Below, piece by piece: positions 1 to 7,750 of a stretch of 64,000 bases of DNA. Origin of the DNA: Mesorhizobium sp. J8 (lineage in GTDB: Bacteria > Pseudomonadota > Alphaproteobacteria > Rhizobiales > Rhizobiaceae); contig NZ_AP024109.1 of assembly GCF_016591715.1 (NCBI RefSeq), forward strand, positions 2,046,001 through 2,110,000. The letters run 5' to 3'. Both the position numbers and the translations under genes were made by a program. Position 1 is the first letter of the stretch. Every line of letters starts with the position of its first letter. Below the pieces are notes generated by a model, which did not search any database, was not told where the DNA came from, and saw only the letters and a list, made by a program, of their open reading frames with translations.

Positions 1-1
1 G

Positions 2-844
2 GCGCGCGGCGCCGACGTCAAGCTGCTCGACCGGGCTGGGATCGCGGCGATGACCGGCGCTAGGGGTTATCTCGGCGGCTGGCTCGACCGCCGCGCCGGC
101 GTTATCGACCCGCTATCCTATACGCTCGAGCTCGCCCGTGTCGCCTCGGCCGCCGGCGCCAAGATCGCCGAGCAGCGGAAAGTGGTGAAACTCAGCAAGG
201 AAGCCGGCGTCTGGCGGATCTCGATACATGGCGGCGCCGAACTGCGCGCCAGGTCGGTCCTGCTTGCTACCAACGCCTACACGGATGGCCTGCTGCCGGA
301 CCTCGCGCAAACAATCGTGCCGCTGCATTCCTTCCAGATCGCCACCGCGCCGCTGCCGGCGGAGCTTGCCGCAAGCATCCTGCCGGGCGGCCAGGCCGTC
401 TCCGATTCCCGCCGCATCCTCGTCTACTACCGAAAGAGCCCCGACGGCCGGATGGTGCTTGGCGGACGCGGTCGCATGGCGCTGCCCTCGAGCGCGGCCG
501 ACTGGGCGCATCTCGAACGCGCGCTCATCCGCCTCTATCCGGCGCTTGCCGGCATCGCCATCGAGAAGCGCTGGTTCGGCCGCGTGGCGCTGACGCCGGA
601 TCACCTGCCGCACCTGCATGAGCCGGAAAAGGGCCTGCTTGCCGTTGTCGGCTGCCAGGGCAGGGGCGTCGGCCTGATGAGCGCGCTGGGCAAGCGCATG
701 GCGAGCTACCTTGCGAGCGGCGATGCCGGGCAGCTGCCGTTTCCGCTGTCACCGATCAAGCCGATCCCGTTCCACGCTTTCCGCCAGGTCGGCGTTGCCG
801 CCGCGATCACCTGGTATCGCGTGCTCGACGCATTCGAGCGCTGA
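2..844 (+). CDS. FAD-dependent amine/amino-acid oxidoreductase (DAO family), 5'-truncated
   Basis: C-terminal 280 residues of a DAO-fold flavoenzyme; the frame is open to the window edge, so the FAD-binding GxGxxG N-terminus lies outside. Seen: the mid-protein LLATNAYTD segment typical of glycine-oxidase/gamma-glutamylputrescine-oxidase enzymes, a GGRGRM strand, and the closing GCQGRGVGLMSALGKRMA motif that contacts FAD. These enzymes oxidatively deaminate primary or secondary amines, giving an aldehyde or keto acid plus H2O2. It is followed 107 bp later by a polyamine-type ABC transporter, so a PuuB-like role on an imported amine is inferred. Substrate cannot be read from the sequence. Confidence 0.8.
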   Translation, partial: ARGADVKLLDRAGIAAMTGARGYLGGWLDRRAGVIDPLSYTLELARVASAAGAKIAEQRKVVKLSKEAGVWRISIHGGAELRARSVLLATNAYTDGLLPDLAQTIVPLHSFQIATAPLPAELAASILPGGQAVSDSRRILVYYRKSPDGRMVLGGRGRMALPSSAADWAHLERALIRLYPALAGIAIEKRWFGRVALTPDHLPHLHEPEKGLLAVVGCQGRGVGLMSALGKRMASYLASGDAGQLPFPLSPIKPIPFHAFRQVGVAAAITWYRVLDAFER

Positions 845-951
845 CGCCAACGCGTGCGGCGCACAAGCGATTCAGCTTGACAGCTTCATGAATATGAAAA
901 AGCATTAGACAATTTCAGAATTCCGACGGGGAGTGCCCGATAGGCAATCAG

Positions 952-1839
952 ATGTCGACCATCGTTGCAGCACGGTCCTTGCCGGAAAACCGCATCTCGC
1001 CGGTGTTCCGCTTCGCCATGCTGCTGCCGGGCGGGCTGGTCACCTTCTTCCTGATCCTGTTCGCGCTCGGTCTGGTGGTGTTCCTCGCTTTCAGGGGCAA
1101 TGACGGCTCGCTGCTCGGCGTCGGCCTGACGGCGGAGAATTTCATCACCGTCGCCACCGACCCGCTCTACTGGACGGTGACGCTGCGCTCCCTGGTCATT
1201 GCCGGCCTCGTGACGCTCGCCACCGTCGTCACCGCCTATCCGGTCGCCTATTACCTTGCCTTTCATGCCGGGCGGCGCCGCAACCTTTTGCTCTTCCTGG
1301 TCACGCTGCCCTTCTGGACCAGCTATCTGCTGCGCGTCTTCGCCTGGAAGATCGTGCTTGCCTATAGTGGCGTGCTGAATTCCGCTTTCATCGAAAGCGG
1401 CCTCTGGAAGGAGCCGACGCTCGCCTTCCTCAACACGCCGGCCGCGGTCGTCGTCACGCTCGCCCACGCTTACGCGCCCTTCGCCATCCTGCCGATCTAT
1501 GTGGCGCTGGACACGATCCCGAAATCGCTGCTCGAAGCGGCTTCCGATCTCGGCGCGCGGCCCTTCACCAGCTTCCGCCGGGTCGTGCTGCCGAATTCAA
1601 TGCCGGGCGTGCTGGCCGCGGCGCTCGTCGTCTTCGTGCCGACGGTCGGTGATTATGTCACGCCGGCCATGGTCGGCGGCCCGGCCAGCACCATGATCGG
1701 CACGCTGATCCAGTCGCAGTTCGGCAAGGCCAATGACTGGCCGTTCGGCGCCGCACTGTCCGTTTGTGTCATGCTCGTGATCCTCTGCGTGGTGCTCGTC
1801 GCGCGCGGTGCCGACCGCAGATTCGGCAGCCGCACATGA
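952..1839 (+). CDS. ABC transporter permease, PotB type
   Basis: Inner-membrane permease of 295 residues with about six hydrophobic segments and the BPD_transp_1 EAA loop (EAASDLGARPFTSFRRVVLP, about residues 196-215) that docks onto the ATPase. Family: spermidine/putrescine-type importers. The stop overlaps the next permease start in an ATGA junction, so the two are translationally coupled. Start chosen at the ATG giving MSTIVAARSLPENR; the ribosome-binding site is weak. Together with the next permease, the binding protein at 2682 and the ATPase at 4559 it makes a complete importer. Confidence 0.9.
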   Translation: MSTIVAARSLPENRISPVFRFAMLLPGGLVTFFLILFALGLVVFLAFRGNDGSLLGVGLTAENFITVATDPLYWTVTLRSLVIAGLVTLATVVTAYPVAYYLAFHAGRRRNLLLFLVTLPFWTSYLLRVFAWKIVLAYSGVLNSAFIESGLWKEPTLAFLNTPAAVVVTLAHAYAPFAILPIYVALDTIPKSLLEAASDLGARPFTSFRRVVLPNSMPGVLAAALVVFVPTVGDYVTPAMVGGPASTMIGTLIQSQFGKANDWPFGAALSVCVMLVILCVVLVARGADRRFGSRT

Positions 1840-2654
1840 GCGCCCGGGCAGACACCAACAGCGACGGCCGCTGGCTCGGCCTCTATGTGCTTGCCTATCT
1901 CGTGTTCCTCTACCTGCCGGTGCTTTTGATCCCGCTCTTTTCCTTCAACAATTCCATCCAGGCGGCCTTTCCGCTGCAGGGCTTCACGCTCGACTGGTAT
2001 CGCACGCTCTACGGCAATCCGGCGCTCTCCGGCGCCCTGGCCAACAGCCTTGTCATCGGCGTCATCGCCGCCTTCGGCGCGACGCTCTGCGGCATCACCG
2101 TCTCCTATATGGACCTCTACGGCCGCTCGCCGCTTGCCGCCGCCATCAGCGCCATTGCCCGGCTGCCGATCCTGATCCCCGGCGTCATCGTCGGCATTTC
2201 GCTGTTGATCCTGGTCAACCTCATCGGCCTCGGCCCTTCGCGCGTTTCGATCGTGCTTGGTCATATCCTCGTCGCGCTGCCGACGACGGTGGTGGTGATG
2301 CGCAGCCGCTTCGCCGTCATTCCGAAAACCATTCGCGAGGCGGCGCTCGACCTGGGCGCCTCCGACTGGACGACGTTCCGGCGCGTGATGCTGCCGCTGA
2401 GTGCGCCGGCGGTGCTCTCGGCCTTCATGCTTTCTTTCCTGATTTCCTTCGACGAGTTCATCGTCGTCTTCTTCCTCGCCGGCACCGAGCCGACGCTGCC
2501 GCTCTACATCTGGAGCCAGCTGCGCTTCCCGCGCTCGCTGCCGACCGTGATGGCGCTGGGAACGGTGATCCTCGCTGTCTCCTTCGTCATCGCCGGCTCG
2601 GCCGAAATCCTTCGCCATCGCGGCCTCGGCGCCGCGCGCCGCAATCCAGCCTGA
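1836..2654 (+). CDS. ABC transporter permease, PotC type
   Basis: Second permease of the first importer, 272 residues. The frame is open further upstream, but the ATG in the ATGA overlap with the preceding gene gives the normal PotC-length protein beginning MSARADTNSD. The EAA loop reads EAALDLGASDWTTFRRVMLP, and the C-terminal half has the usual FDEFIVVFFLAG segment of PotC-like permeases. It forms a heterodimer with the upstream permease in the inner membrane. A binding-protein gene follows 27 bp downstream. Confidence 0.9.
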   Translation: MSARADTNSDGRWLGLYVLAYLVFLYLPVLLIPLFSFNNSIQAAFPLQGFTLDWYRTLYGNPALSGALANSLVIGVIAAFGATLCGITVSYMDLYGRSPLAAAISAIARLPILIPGVIVGISLLILVNLIGLGPSRVSIVLGHILVALPTTVVVMRSRFAVIPKTIREAALDLGASDWTTFRRVMLPLSAPAVLSAFMLSFLISFDEFIVVFFLAGTEPTLPLYIWSQLRFPRSLPTVMALGTVILAVSFVIAGSAEILRHRGLGAARRNPA

Positions 2655-2681
2655 ACGACAACAAAGAAGAGGAGAACGAAA

Positions 2682-3752
2682 ATGACATTCCACCTGAAAT
2701 CGATCACCGGACACAAAGTCCGGGCAGGCCTTGCCGCGTTTGCCTTGGCGCTGTCGTCGACCGTCGCCCTGGCCGCCGACAAGCTGCAATATTTCACCTG
2801 GTCGGGCTATGAGCTGCCCGACTTCAACAAGAGCTTCCTTGCCGCGCATCCGGACGGCGTCGAGGCAACGATCTTCGGCGACGACGATGATGCGTTCACC
2901 AAGGTCAAGGCCGGCTTCCGGCCCGACATCGCGCATCCCTGCTACGACAAGGTGGCGCGCTGGAACAAGGAAGGCCTGCTGCAGCCGATCGACACCAAGC
3001 GCATCAAGAATTGGGATTCGATCTTCCCGGTGTTCAAGAACCTGCCCGACCTGCAGGCCGGCGACGGCAAGGTCTGGATGGTGCCGTGGGACTGGGGCAA
3101 CACCTCGATCCTCTACCGCACAGACTTGGTGAAGAACCCCGAGGCGAGCTGGAACCTTCTGTGGGACAAGCAATATGCCGGCCGCATGGCGACCATCGAC
3201 GCCGTGCACGACACGCCGATCGTCGCCGCCCTTCTGGCCGGCGTGAACCCCTTCGACATGACGCCGGCTGAGATGGACAAGGTGGCCGAAAAACTGCGCG
3301 AGCAGCGGCCGCTGCTCTCCAGCTACACCACGGACATGACCTCGGTCGAGCAGGCGCTGGCGAGCGGCCAGCTGGTCGCCGCCATGACGTGGAACGCGTC
3401 CGCCACCTCGCTCAAGAAGCAGGGCGTGCCGGTCGAGTTCATGAAGCCGAAGGAAGGGATGCTCACCTGGGCCTGCGGCTTCGTCATGCTCAAGGACGCC
3501 AAGAACGTCGATCTCGCCTATGACTTCATCAACAGTCGGCTCGACGCCGACTCGGGCAAGTTCCTGATCCAGTCCTACGGCTATGGCAGCTCGCTCTCGA
3601 CCGCTTTCGCCGGCGTGTCGAAGGACGAACTCGACAAGCTGCAACTGCCGGCGGACCCGGACGTGATGCTGAAGAGCACCATCTTCACCGGTCCGATGAA
3701 GCAGAATGACGATGTGGCGAAGATGTTCGAGAAGGTGAAGGCGGGCGGCTGA
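2682..3752 (+). CDS. Periplasmic polyamine-type substrate-binding protein, PotD-like
   Basis: 356 residues with a Sec signal peptide: a basic N-terminus, the hydrophobic AGLAAFALALSSTVALA core and cleavage after ALA-AD around residue 32. The mature part begins KLQYFTWSGYELP, the standard opening of PotD/PotF family proteins. Strong Shine-Dalgarno AGAGGAG lies 7-8 bases before the ATG. It delivers ligand to the two upstream permeases. The family binds spermidine, putrescine and also opines or other cationic compounds; the residues seen do not fix the ligand. Confidence 0.9.
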   Translation: MTFHLKSITGHKVRAGLAAFALALSSTVALAADKLQYFTWSGYELPDFNKSFLAAHPDGVEATIFGDDDDAFTKVKAGFRPDIAHPCYDKVARWNKEGLLQPIDTKRIKNWDSIFPVFKNLPDLQAGDGKVWMVPWDWGNTSILYRTDLVKNPEASWNLLWDKQYAGRMATIDAVHDTPIVAALLAGVNPFDMTPAEMDKVAEKLREQRPLLSSYTTDMTSVEQALASGQLVAAMTWNASATSLKKQGVPVEFMKPKEGMLTWACGFVMLKDAKNVDLAYDFINSRLDADSGKFLIQSYGYGSSLSTAFAGVSKDELDKLQLPADPDVMLKSTIFTGPMKQNDDVAKMFEKVKAGG

Positions 3753-3761
3753 GCGCTCTTA

Positions 3762-3905
3762 CCTTCTCCCCTTGTGGGAGAAGGTGGCCGCGAAGCGGCC
3801 GGATGAGGGGTGCTCCAGGGAAAGCCAACGTCTCACTCCGCTGGAACACCCCTCATCCGTCTCGGCGCTGCGCGCCGATCCACCTTCTCCCACAAGGGGA
3901 GAAGG
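3762..3905. repeat. Long palindromic intergenic repeat (copy C)
   Basis: A 144-bp imperfect palindrome. Its outer arms CCTTCTCCCCTTGTGGGAG... and its reverse complement can each fold as a small hairpin and also pair with each other, and inner GGATGAGGGGTG/CACCCCTCATCC also pair. The central loop holds CTCCAGGGAAAGCC. A near-identical copy lies at 57779-57923 and related copies elsewhere in the window. It lies between the binding-protein stop and the regulator start, where its hairpins may end or process the transporter transcript. Confidence 0.85.
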
Positions 3906-3960
3906 GGGAGCTTGGCGGCGCTGCGCCGCACCAGTGAAGAGACTGAGCGAGGACCATTGC

Positions 3961-4569
3961 ATGGATGCTTTCGACGAAGCGGCGACAAAGCCGAGGGACG
4001 ATGCCGACATCCGCGTCGGCCGGCGCGTGCGGGCGCTGAGGCTCGAGCGCAAGCTGTCGCTGGCCGAGCTTGCCGCCAAGGCCGGCATCTCCATCGGCGC
4101 GCTGAGCCAGATCGAGCGCGGCATGTCATCGCTGCGCGTCAAGGTGATCTGGCCGCTGGCCGCCGCGCTCGACATCGAGCCGTCGGCGCTGATCGCCGAC
4201 GGCAACGAGGCGGTCAACGATCTCTATTGCGTGCGCGCCGACAAGCGCCGTTCCATTCCGGTGAAATCCGAAGGCATCGCCAAGGCGCTGCTGTCGCCTC
4301 CGGCGGCGACGCTGACCGGCATGCTGGTCACGGTCGAGGCCGGCGGCGGCACGGCCGAAGCCTACGCCCATGCCGGCCATGAATTCGGCTTCGTGATGAC
4401 GGGCGAGGTCGAGCTGGTGGTCGACGCCACCACCTATGTGCTGAAAGCCGGCGACAGTTTTGCCTTCAAGAGCACGCTGCTGCATGCCTTCCGCAATCCC
4501 GGCGCCGAGCGCTGCCAGATCGTGTGGGTCAACACGACAAAACCGTCCGAGGTTCGCGATGGCGCCTGA
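3961..4569 (+). CDS. XRE-family transcriptional regulator with C-terminal cupin domain (PuuR-like)
   Basis: 202 residues. An N-terminal helix-turn-helix (about residues 20-75, with LAELAAKAGISIGALSQIE) is followed by a cupin-2 barrel (about 125-195, with the GHEFGFVMTGEVEL strand). This architecture matches PuuR-type regulators, whose cupin senses a small metabolite and which often control polyamine or amino-acid catabolism. Start set at the ATG after the palindromic repeat; the longer open frame upstream is only translated repeat. It overlaps the downstream ATPase gene by 11 bases, so it is likely co-transcribed with it and probably regulates this cluster. Confidence 0.85.
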   Translation: MDAFDEAATKPRDDADIRVGRRVRALRLERKLSLAELAAKAGISIGALSQIERGMSSLRVKVIWPLAAALDIEPSALIADGNEAVNDLYCVRADKRRSIPVKSEGIAKALLSPPAATLTGMLVTVEAGGGTAEAYAHAGHEFGFVMTGEVELVVDATTYVLKAGDSFAFKSTLLHAFRNPGAERCQIVWVNTTKPSEVRDGA

Positions 4570-5701
4570 CGCCTCAGAGCAATTCCAGGAAAAGTGTGAA
4601 GCGGTTTTCCGTCCGGAATTGCGAGAACCGTTGGTTCGGCTGCAGAGAGTCTCGAAGGTTTTTCCGGGCGGCATTGTCGGCCTCGACGCTGTCGACCTCG
4701 ATATTGCCGCGGGCGAATTCCTGACCTTGCTCGGCCCGTCCGGTTGCGGCAAGACGACCAGCCTGCGCGTCATCGCTGGCTTCGAGAGCCCGACCGGCGG
4801 CAGCGTCCTGCTGGAAGGCCGCGACATCACCGGACTGAGGCCCTTCGACCGGCCGGTCAACACCGTCTTCCAGGACTACGCGCTGTTCCCGCATATGGAT
4901 GTCGCGGCGAATGTCGGCTTCGGCCTGTCGCTGCGCAAGCTGTCCGGCACCGAGCAGGCCAAACGCGTCCGCGACGCGCTCGACATGGTGGGCCTCGCCG
5001 ACAAGCTGCATGCCCGGGTCTCGGAATTGTCCGGCGGCCAGCGTCAGCGCGTCGCGCTCGCTCGTGCCATCGTCTGCGAGCCGCGCGTGTTGCTGCTTGA
5101 CGAGCCGTTGTCGGCGCTTGATGCGCATCTGCGCGAGCAGATGCAGGTCGAATTGAAGCGGCTGCAGTCGCGGCTGGGCACCACTTTCGTGATGGTCACG
5201 CACGACCAGACGGAGGCGCTGTCGATCTCCGACCGGATCGTCGTCATGAACAAGGGCCGCATCGAGCAGATCGCGCCGCCGGCCACCCTCTACGACCGGC
5301 CCGCGACGCGCTTCGTGGCTTCCTTCATCGGCACGATGAACCTTTTGCAGTCACGCTTTGTCGGTCGTGACGGCGAGCGCCTGCGCTTCGCCGCGGGCGA
5401 ACTGCCGCTGGAAGCCACCTCGGACAGCGGCGAGACCCCGGCCGCCGGCGACACGCGCACCATCGGCGTGCGCCCGGAAGATCTTCTGGTTGCCAGCGAG
5501 GCCGTGGAAGGAAGCGCGCCGGCGCGGGTCAGCGGCGTCGTCTTCCACGGCCGCACGCTGCGCCTCCATGCCGAGCTCGGGCAGGGGACCCCGATCGTCA
5601 TCGACGCTCCGCGCCGTGCCGACGGTTCGCAATTCAGCGTCGGCGACGTGGCGCATATCAGCCTGCGTCGCGGCGCCAATTGCCCTGTGCTCTCAAGCTG
5701 A
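4559..5701 (+). CDS. ABC transporter ATP-binding protein, PotA-like
   Basis: ATPase of the first importer, 380 residues from the ATG. Walker A GPSGCGKTT at about residues 58-66, signature LSGGQRQRVAL near 157, Walker B VLLLDEP near 178, and a C-terminal TOBE-type domain. The first 20 residues after MAPDAS are translated from a palindromic repeat (4579-4622); homologous ATPases normally begin close to PLVRLQRVSK. An in-frame TTG at 4619, exactly after the repeat, is an alternative start and would leave the repeat as the spacer after the regulator gene. Function is secure, the N-terminus is not. Confidence 0.88.
   Translation: MAPDASEQFQEKCEAVFRPELREPLVRLQRVSKVFPGGIVGLDAVDLDIAAGEFLTLLGPSGCGKTTSLRVIAGFESPTGGSVLLEGRDITGLRPFDRPVNTVFQDYALFPHMDVAANVGFGLSLRKLSGTEQAKRVRDALDMVGLADKLHARVSELSGGQRQRVALARAIVCEPRVLLLDEPLSALDAHLREQMQVELKRLQSRLGTTFVMVTHDQTEALSISDRIVVMNKGRIEQIAPPATLYDRPATRFVASFIGTMNLLQSRFVGRDGERLRFAAGELPLEATSDSGETPAAGDTRTIGVRPEDLLVASEAVEGSAPARVSGVVFHGRTLRLHAELGQGTPIVIDAPRRADGSQFSVGDVAHISLRRGANCPVLSS
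4579..4622. repeat. Palindromic repeat GCAATTCC...GGAATTGC inside a coding frame
   Basis: A 44-bp palindrome whose ends GCAATTCC and GGAATTGC are perfect reverse complements, with AAAA and TTTT inside them. A second, inverted copy is at 55523-55564. Here it lies in the open reading frame of the PotA-like gene and would encode QFQEKCEAVFRPEL. It overlaps the region where both the upstream stop and the downstream start occur. Confidence 0.8.
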
Positions 5702-5714
5702 CGCGACTGGCGCA

Positions 5715-6428
5715 TCACGACGCCTTGGCGAAAAAACCCTGATAGTCGGACTTGGCCTGCAGCAGGCGCAGGATGTTCTCGCGCGAGCCGCGCACATGGG
5801 CGCGGGCGCGCTCGCCGGCCAAAGCGACGTCGCCGGCGCAGATCGCGTCGACGATGCCGGCATGCTCCTCGCGGGTGAGCTTCCATTCGTCCAGCCACAG
5901 AAGCTCCGTCCAGACATATTGCTGGCATTTGTCGAGGATGCCGCAGAGCATGCCGTAGAGCATCTCGTTGCCGCCGATCTCGGCGATCACCCGGTGCAGA
6001 TCGATGCCGACCTGAAGCTCCTCGAATTTTTCCCTGGTGCTGCGGTCGGGAATCGCCGCCAGCCTTTCGCATTCGGCAAGCATCTCGCGTAGTCTCGCCT
6101 TGTCGGCGGCCGTCGCGTTGGCCGCCGCGAGCTCCGTCGCGCGGCCATCGAGCAGCTCGCGGATGTCGAAGGCTTCGCGGAACATGGTGATGTTGAATTC
6201 GGCCACGACGTAGCCCTGGCGCGGCCGCCCGATCACCAGCCCGTCGCGCTCCAGCCGGTTGAAGGCTTCGCGCACTGGCGTGCGGCTGACCTTCAGGCGT
6301 TCCGCGATCTCGTTCTCCGTGACGCGGCCGCCCGGCGGGATCTGGCCGGTGATGATCAACGCCTTGAGCTTCTCGAACACCGAGTCGCGCAGCGTGTTCT
6401 TTCTTTCCTTCAAACGCCCCGCCTCCAA
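5715..6428 (-). CDS. GntR-family transcriptional regulator, FadR/FCD subfamily
   Basis: 237 residues: N-terminal winged helix (about 10-75, with ENEIAERLKVSRTPVREAFNRLERDGL) and a C-terminal all-helical FCD effector domain. FCD regulators usually repress genes for acid or amine catabolism and release DNA on binding the metabolite, often through a metal site. It is divergent from the second ABC importer, and a palindrome TTGTATACAA lies over that importer's probable transcription start, so it most likely represses the transporter-ggt operon. Confidence 0.88.
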   Translation of the reverse strand: MEAGRLKERKNTLRDSVFEKLKALIITGQIPPGGRVTENEIAERLKVSRTPVREAFNRLERDGLVIGRPRQGYVVAEFNITMFREAFDIRELLDGRATELAAANATAADKARLREMLAECERLAAIPDRSTREKFEELQVGIDLHRVIAEIGGNEMLYGMLCGILDKCQQYVWTELLWLDEWKLTREEHAGIVDAICAGDVALAGERARAHVRGSRENILRLLQAKSDYQGFFAKAS

Positions 6429-6546
6429 CGGTCAGTCATGGAATCGCAGTCTAGTGCCTTTTAGCGCCTGCTTGAACAGATCCTGTCTCGGCGCGGCCGC
6501 TCCGAAACTGCCCTGCTTCTGCACACCAAAAAACCGATACCCCGTG

Positions 6547-6574
6547 TTGACATCGGCTTCCGGCGAATTACACT
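6547..6574 (+). promoter_or_regulatory. Candidate sigma70 promoter of the second ABC operon
   Basis: TTGACA (6547-6552), 16-base spacer, TACACT (6569-6574). It lies 66 bases before the binding-protein start, and the expected transcription start near 6580 falls on the GntR-type operator. Confidence 0.5.
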
Positions 6575-6579
6575 CAAAA

Positions 6580-6589
6580 TTGTATACAA
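6580..6589. promoter_or_regulatory. GntR-type operator TTGTATACAA
   Basis: Perfect 10-bp palindrome centred on GTATAC, a common core in FCD-type GntR operators. It sits just after the -10 hexamer, where a bound repressor would block initiation. The divergent GntR gene begins about 150 bp away. Confidence 0.55.
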
Positions 6590-6639
6590 ATTCGCATACC
6601 AAATCAACGATAACGGGAACACCGGTTGGAGAAGCGAAA

Positions 6640-7680
6640 ATGACGAAGAGACTTTGCATTCACGGACTGGCGATCGCCGGGCTGCTGGCTTCCGCCGCCG
6701 TTCCGGCGTCGGCCGCCGACACCATCACGGTCGCCTCATGGGGCGGTACCTATCAGGAGGCGCAGACCAAGGCCTTCTTCGATCCGACGGCCAAGGAACT
6801 TGGCATCACCATCAAGCAGGACACGACCAATGGCCTCGACGACGTGCGGCTGCAGGTCACCGGCAATGCCGTCAAATGGGACATCACCGAGCTCGGCGCC
6901 GACGAATGCGCGCGCGGTTCCAAGGAGGGCCTGTTCGAAAAGCTCGACTACAACGTCATCGACAAGAGCGGCATCAACCCCAAGCTCGTGCATGACGACT
7001 GGGTCGGCATCTCCTACACCTCCGTCGTGCTGATCTATCGCACGGACGTGTTTGGCGACAAAGGCCCCAAGACCTGGGCCGACTTCTGGGATGTGCAAAA
7101 ATTCCCGGGTCGCCGCGCGCTTTCCGGCAGCCAATCGACCGAAACGCTGAGCGTCGCCGCTTTGGCCAAGGGCATTCCGATCGACAAGGTCTATCCGGTC
7201 GACATCGACGGCGCGCTGCAATCCGTCGACAAAATCAAGGGCCATATCGACGCCTGGTGGACCTCCGGCGCGCAGGCCATGCAGCTCGTCAAGGACGGTG
7301 AGGTGGACATGGCGAGCATCTGGAACGGCCGCGCCGGGACCTTGAAGAAAGAGGGTGCGCCCGTCAGCTTCTCCTTCGACCAGGGTGTGCTCACCGCCGA
7401 CTGCATGGTCATCCCGAAAGGTTCGAAGAACAAGGACATCGCCATGAAGGCGCTGGCCAGGTTCGTCAGCCCCGATCTCCAGGCCAACCTGCCGCTCTAT
7501 GTCGACAACGGCCCGGCCAACGAGAAGGCGTTCGAGACCGGCAAGATCCCGCAGGACCGGATCAAGGACATCAATTCCGCACCCGAGAACGTCAAGAAGC
7601 AGGTGCTGCAGGATCCCGCCTTCTGGCGCGATACCCTCGTCGAGGCGACCGAGAAATTCAACAACCTGATCCAGCAATAA
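6640..7680 (+). CDS. Periplasmic substrate-binding protein of second PotABCD-like importer
   Basis: 346 residues from the ATG preceded by TTGGAGAAG. Signal peptide ends near AVPASAAD (about residue 25), and the mature protein starts TITVASWGGTYQEAQTKAFF, typical of extracellular solute-binding family 1 proteins tied to polyamine/opine transporters. The open frame extends far upstream but only through the promoter region. It is the first gene of an SBP-ATPase-permease-permease operon and is only distantly similar to the binding protein at 2682, so a different ligand is likely. Confidence 0.9.
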   Translation: MTKRLCIHGLAIAGLLASAAVPASAADTITVASWGGTYQEAQTKAFFDPTAKELGITIKQDTTNGLDDVRLQVTGNAVKWDITELGADECARGSKEGLFEKLDYNVIDKSGINPKLVHDDWVGISYTSVVLIYRTDVFGDKGPKTWADFWDVQKFPGRRALSGSQSTETLSVAALAKGIPIDKVYPVDIDGALQSVDKIKGHIDAWWTSGAQAMQLVKDGEVDMASIWNGRAGTLKKEGAPVSFSFDQGVLTADCMVIPKGSKNKDIAMKALARFVSPDLQANLPLYVDNGPANEKAFETGKIPQDRIKDINSAPENVKKQVLQDPAFWRDTLVEATEKFNNLIQQ

Positions 7681-7750
7681 CGTCGTCGGAGCGGCGTCCG
7701 CGAGGCGCCGCTCCGCATCGTTCGCGAAACATGATCCGGAGTTGAAGGAG

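Noticed and set aside
877..908. TTGACA and a TTCAT-GAAT-ATGAA inverted repeat before the first permease
   Set aside because: No -10 hexamer at proper spacing; too weak to call a promoter or operator.
1653..3644. 663-codon open frame on the minus strand
   Set aside because: Antisense to two clear ABC permease and binding-protein genes; low-complexity Arg/Glu/Asp-rich product typical of high-GC shadow frames.
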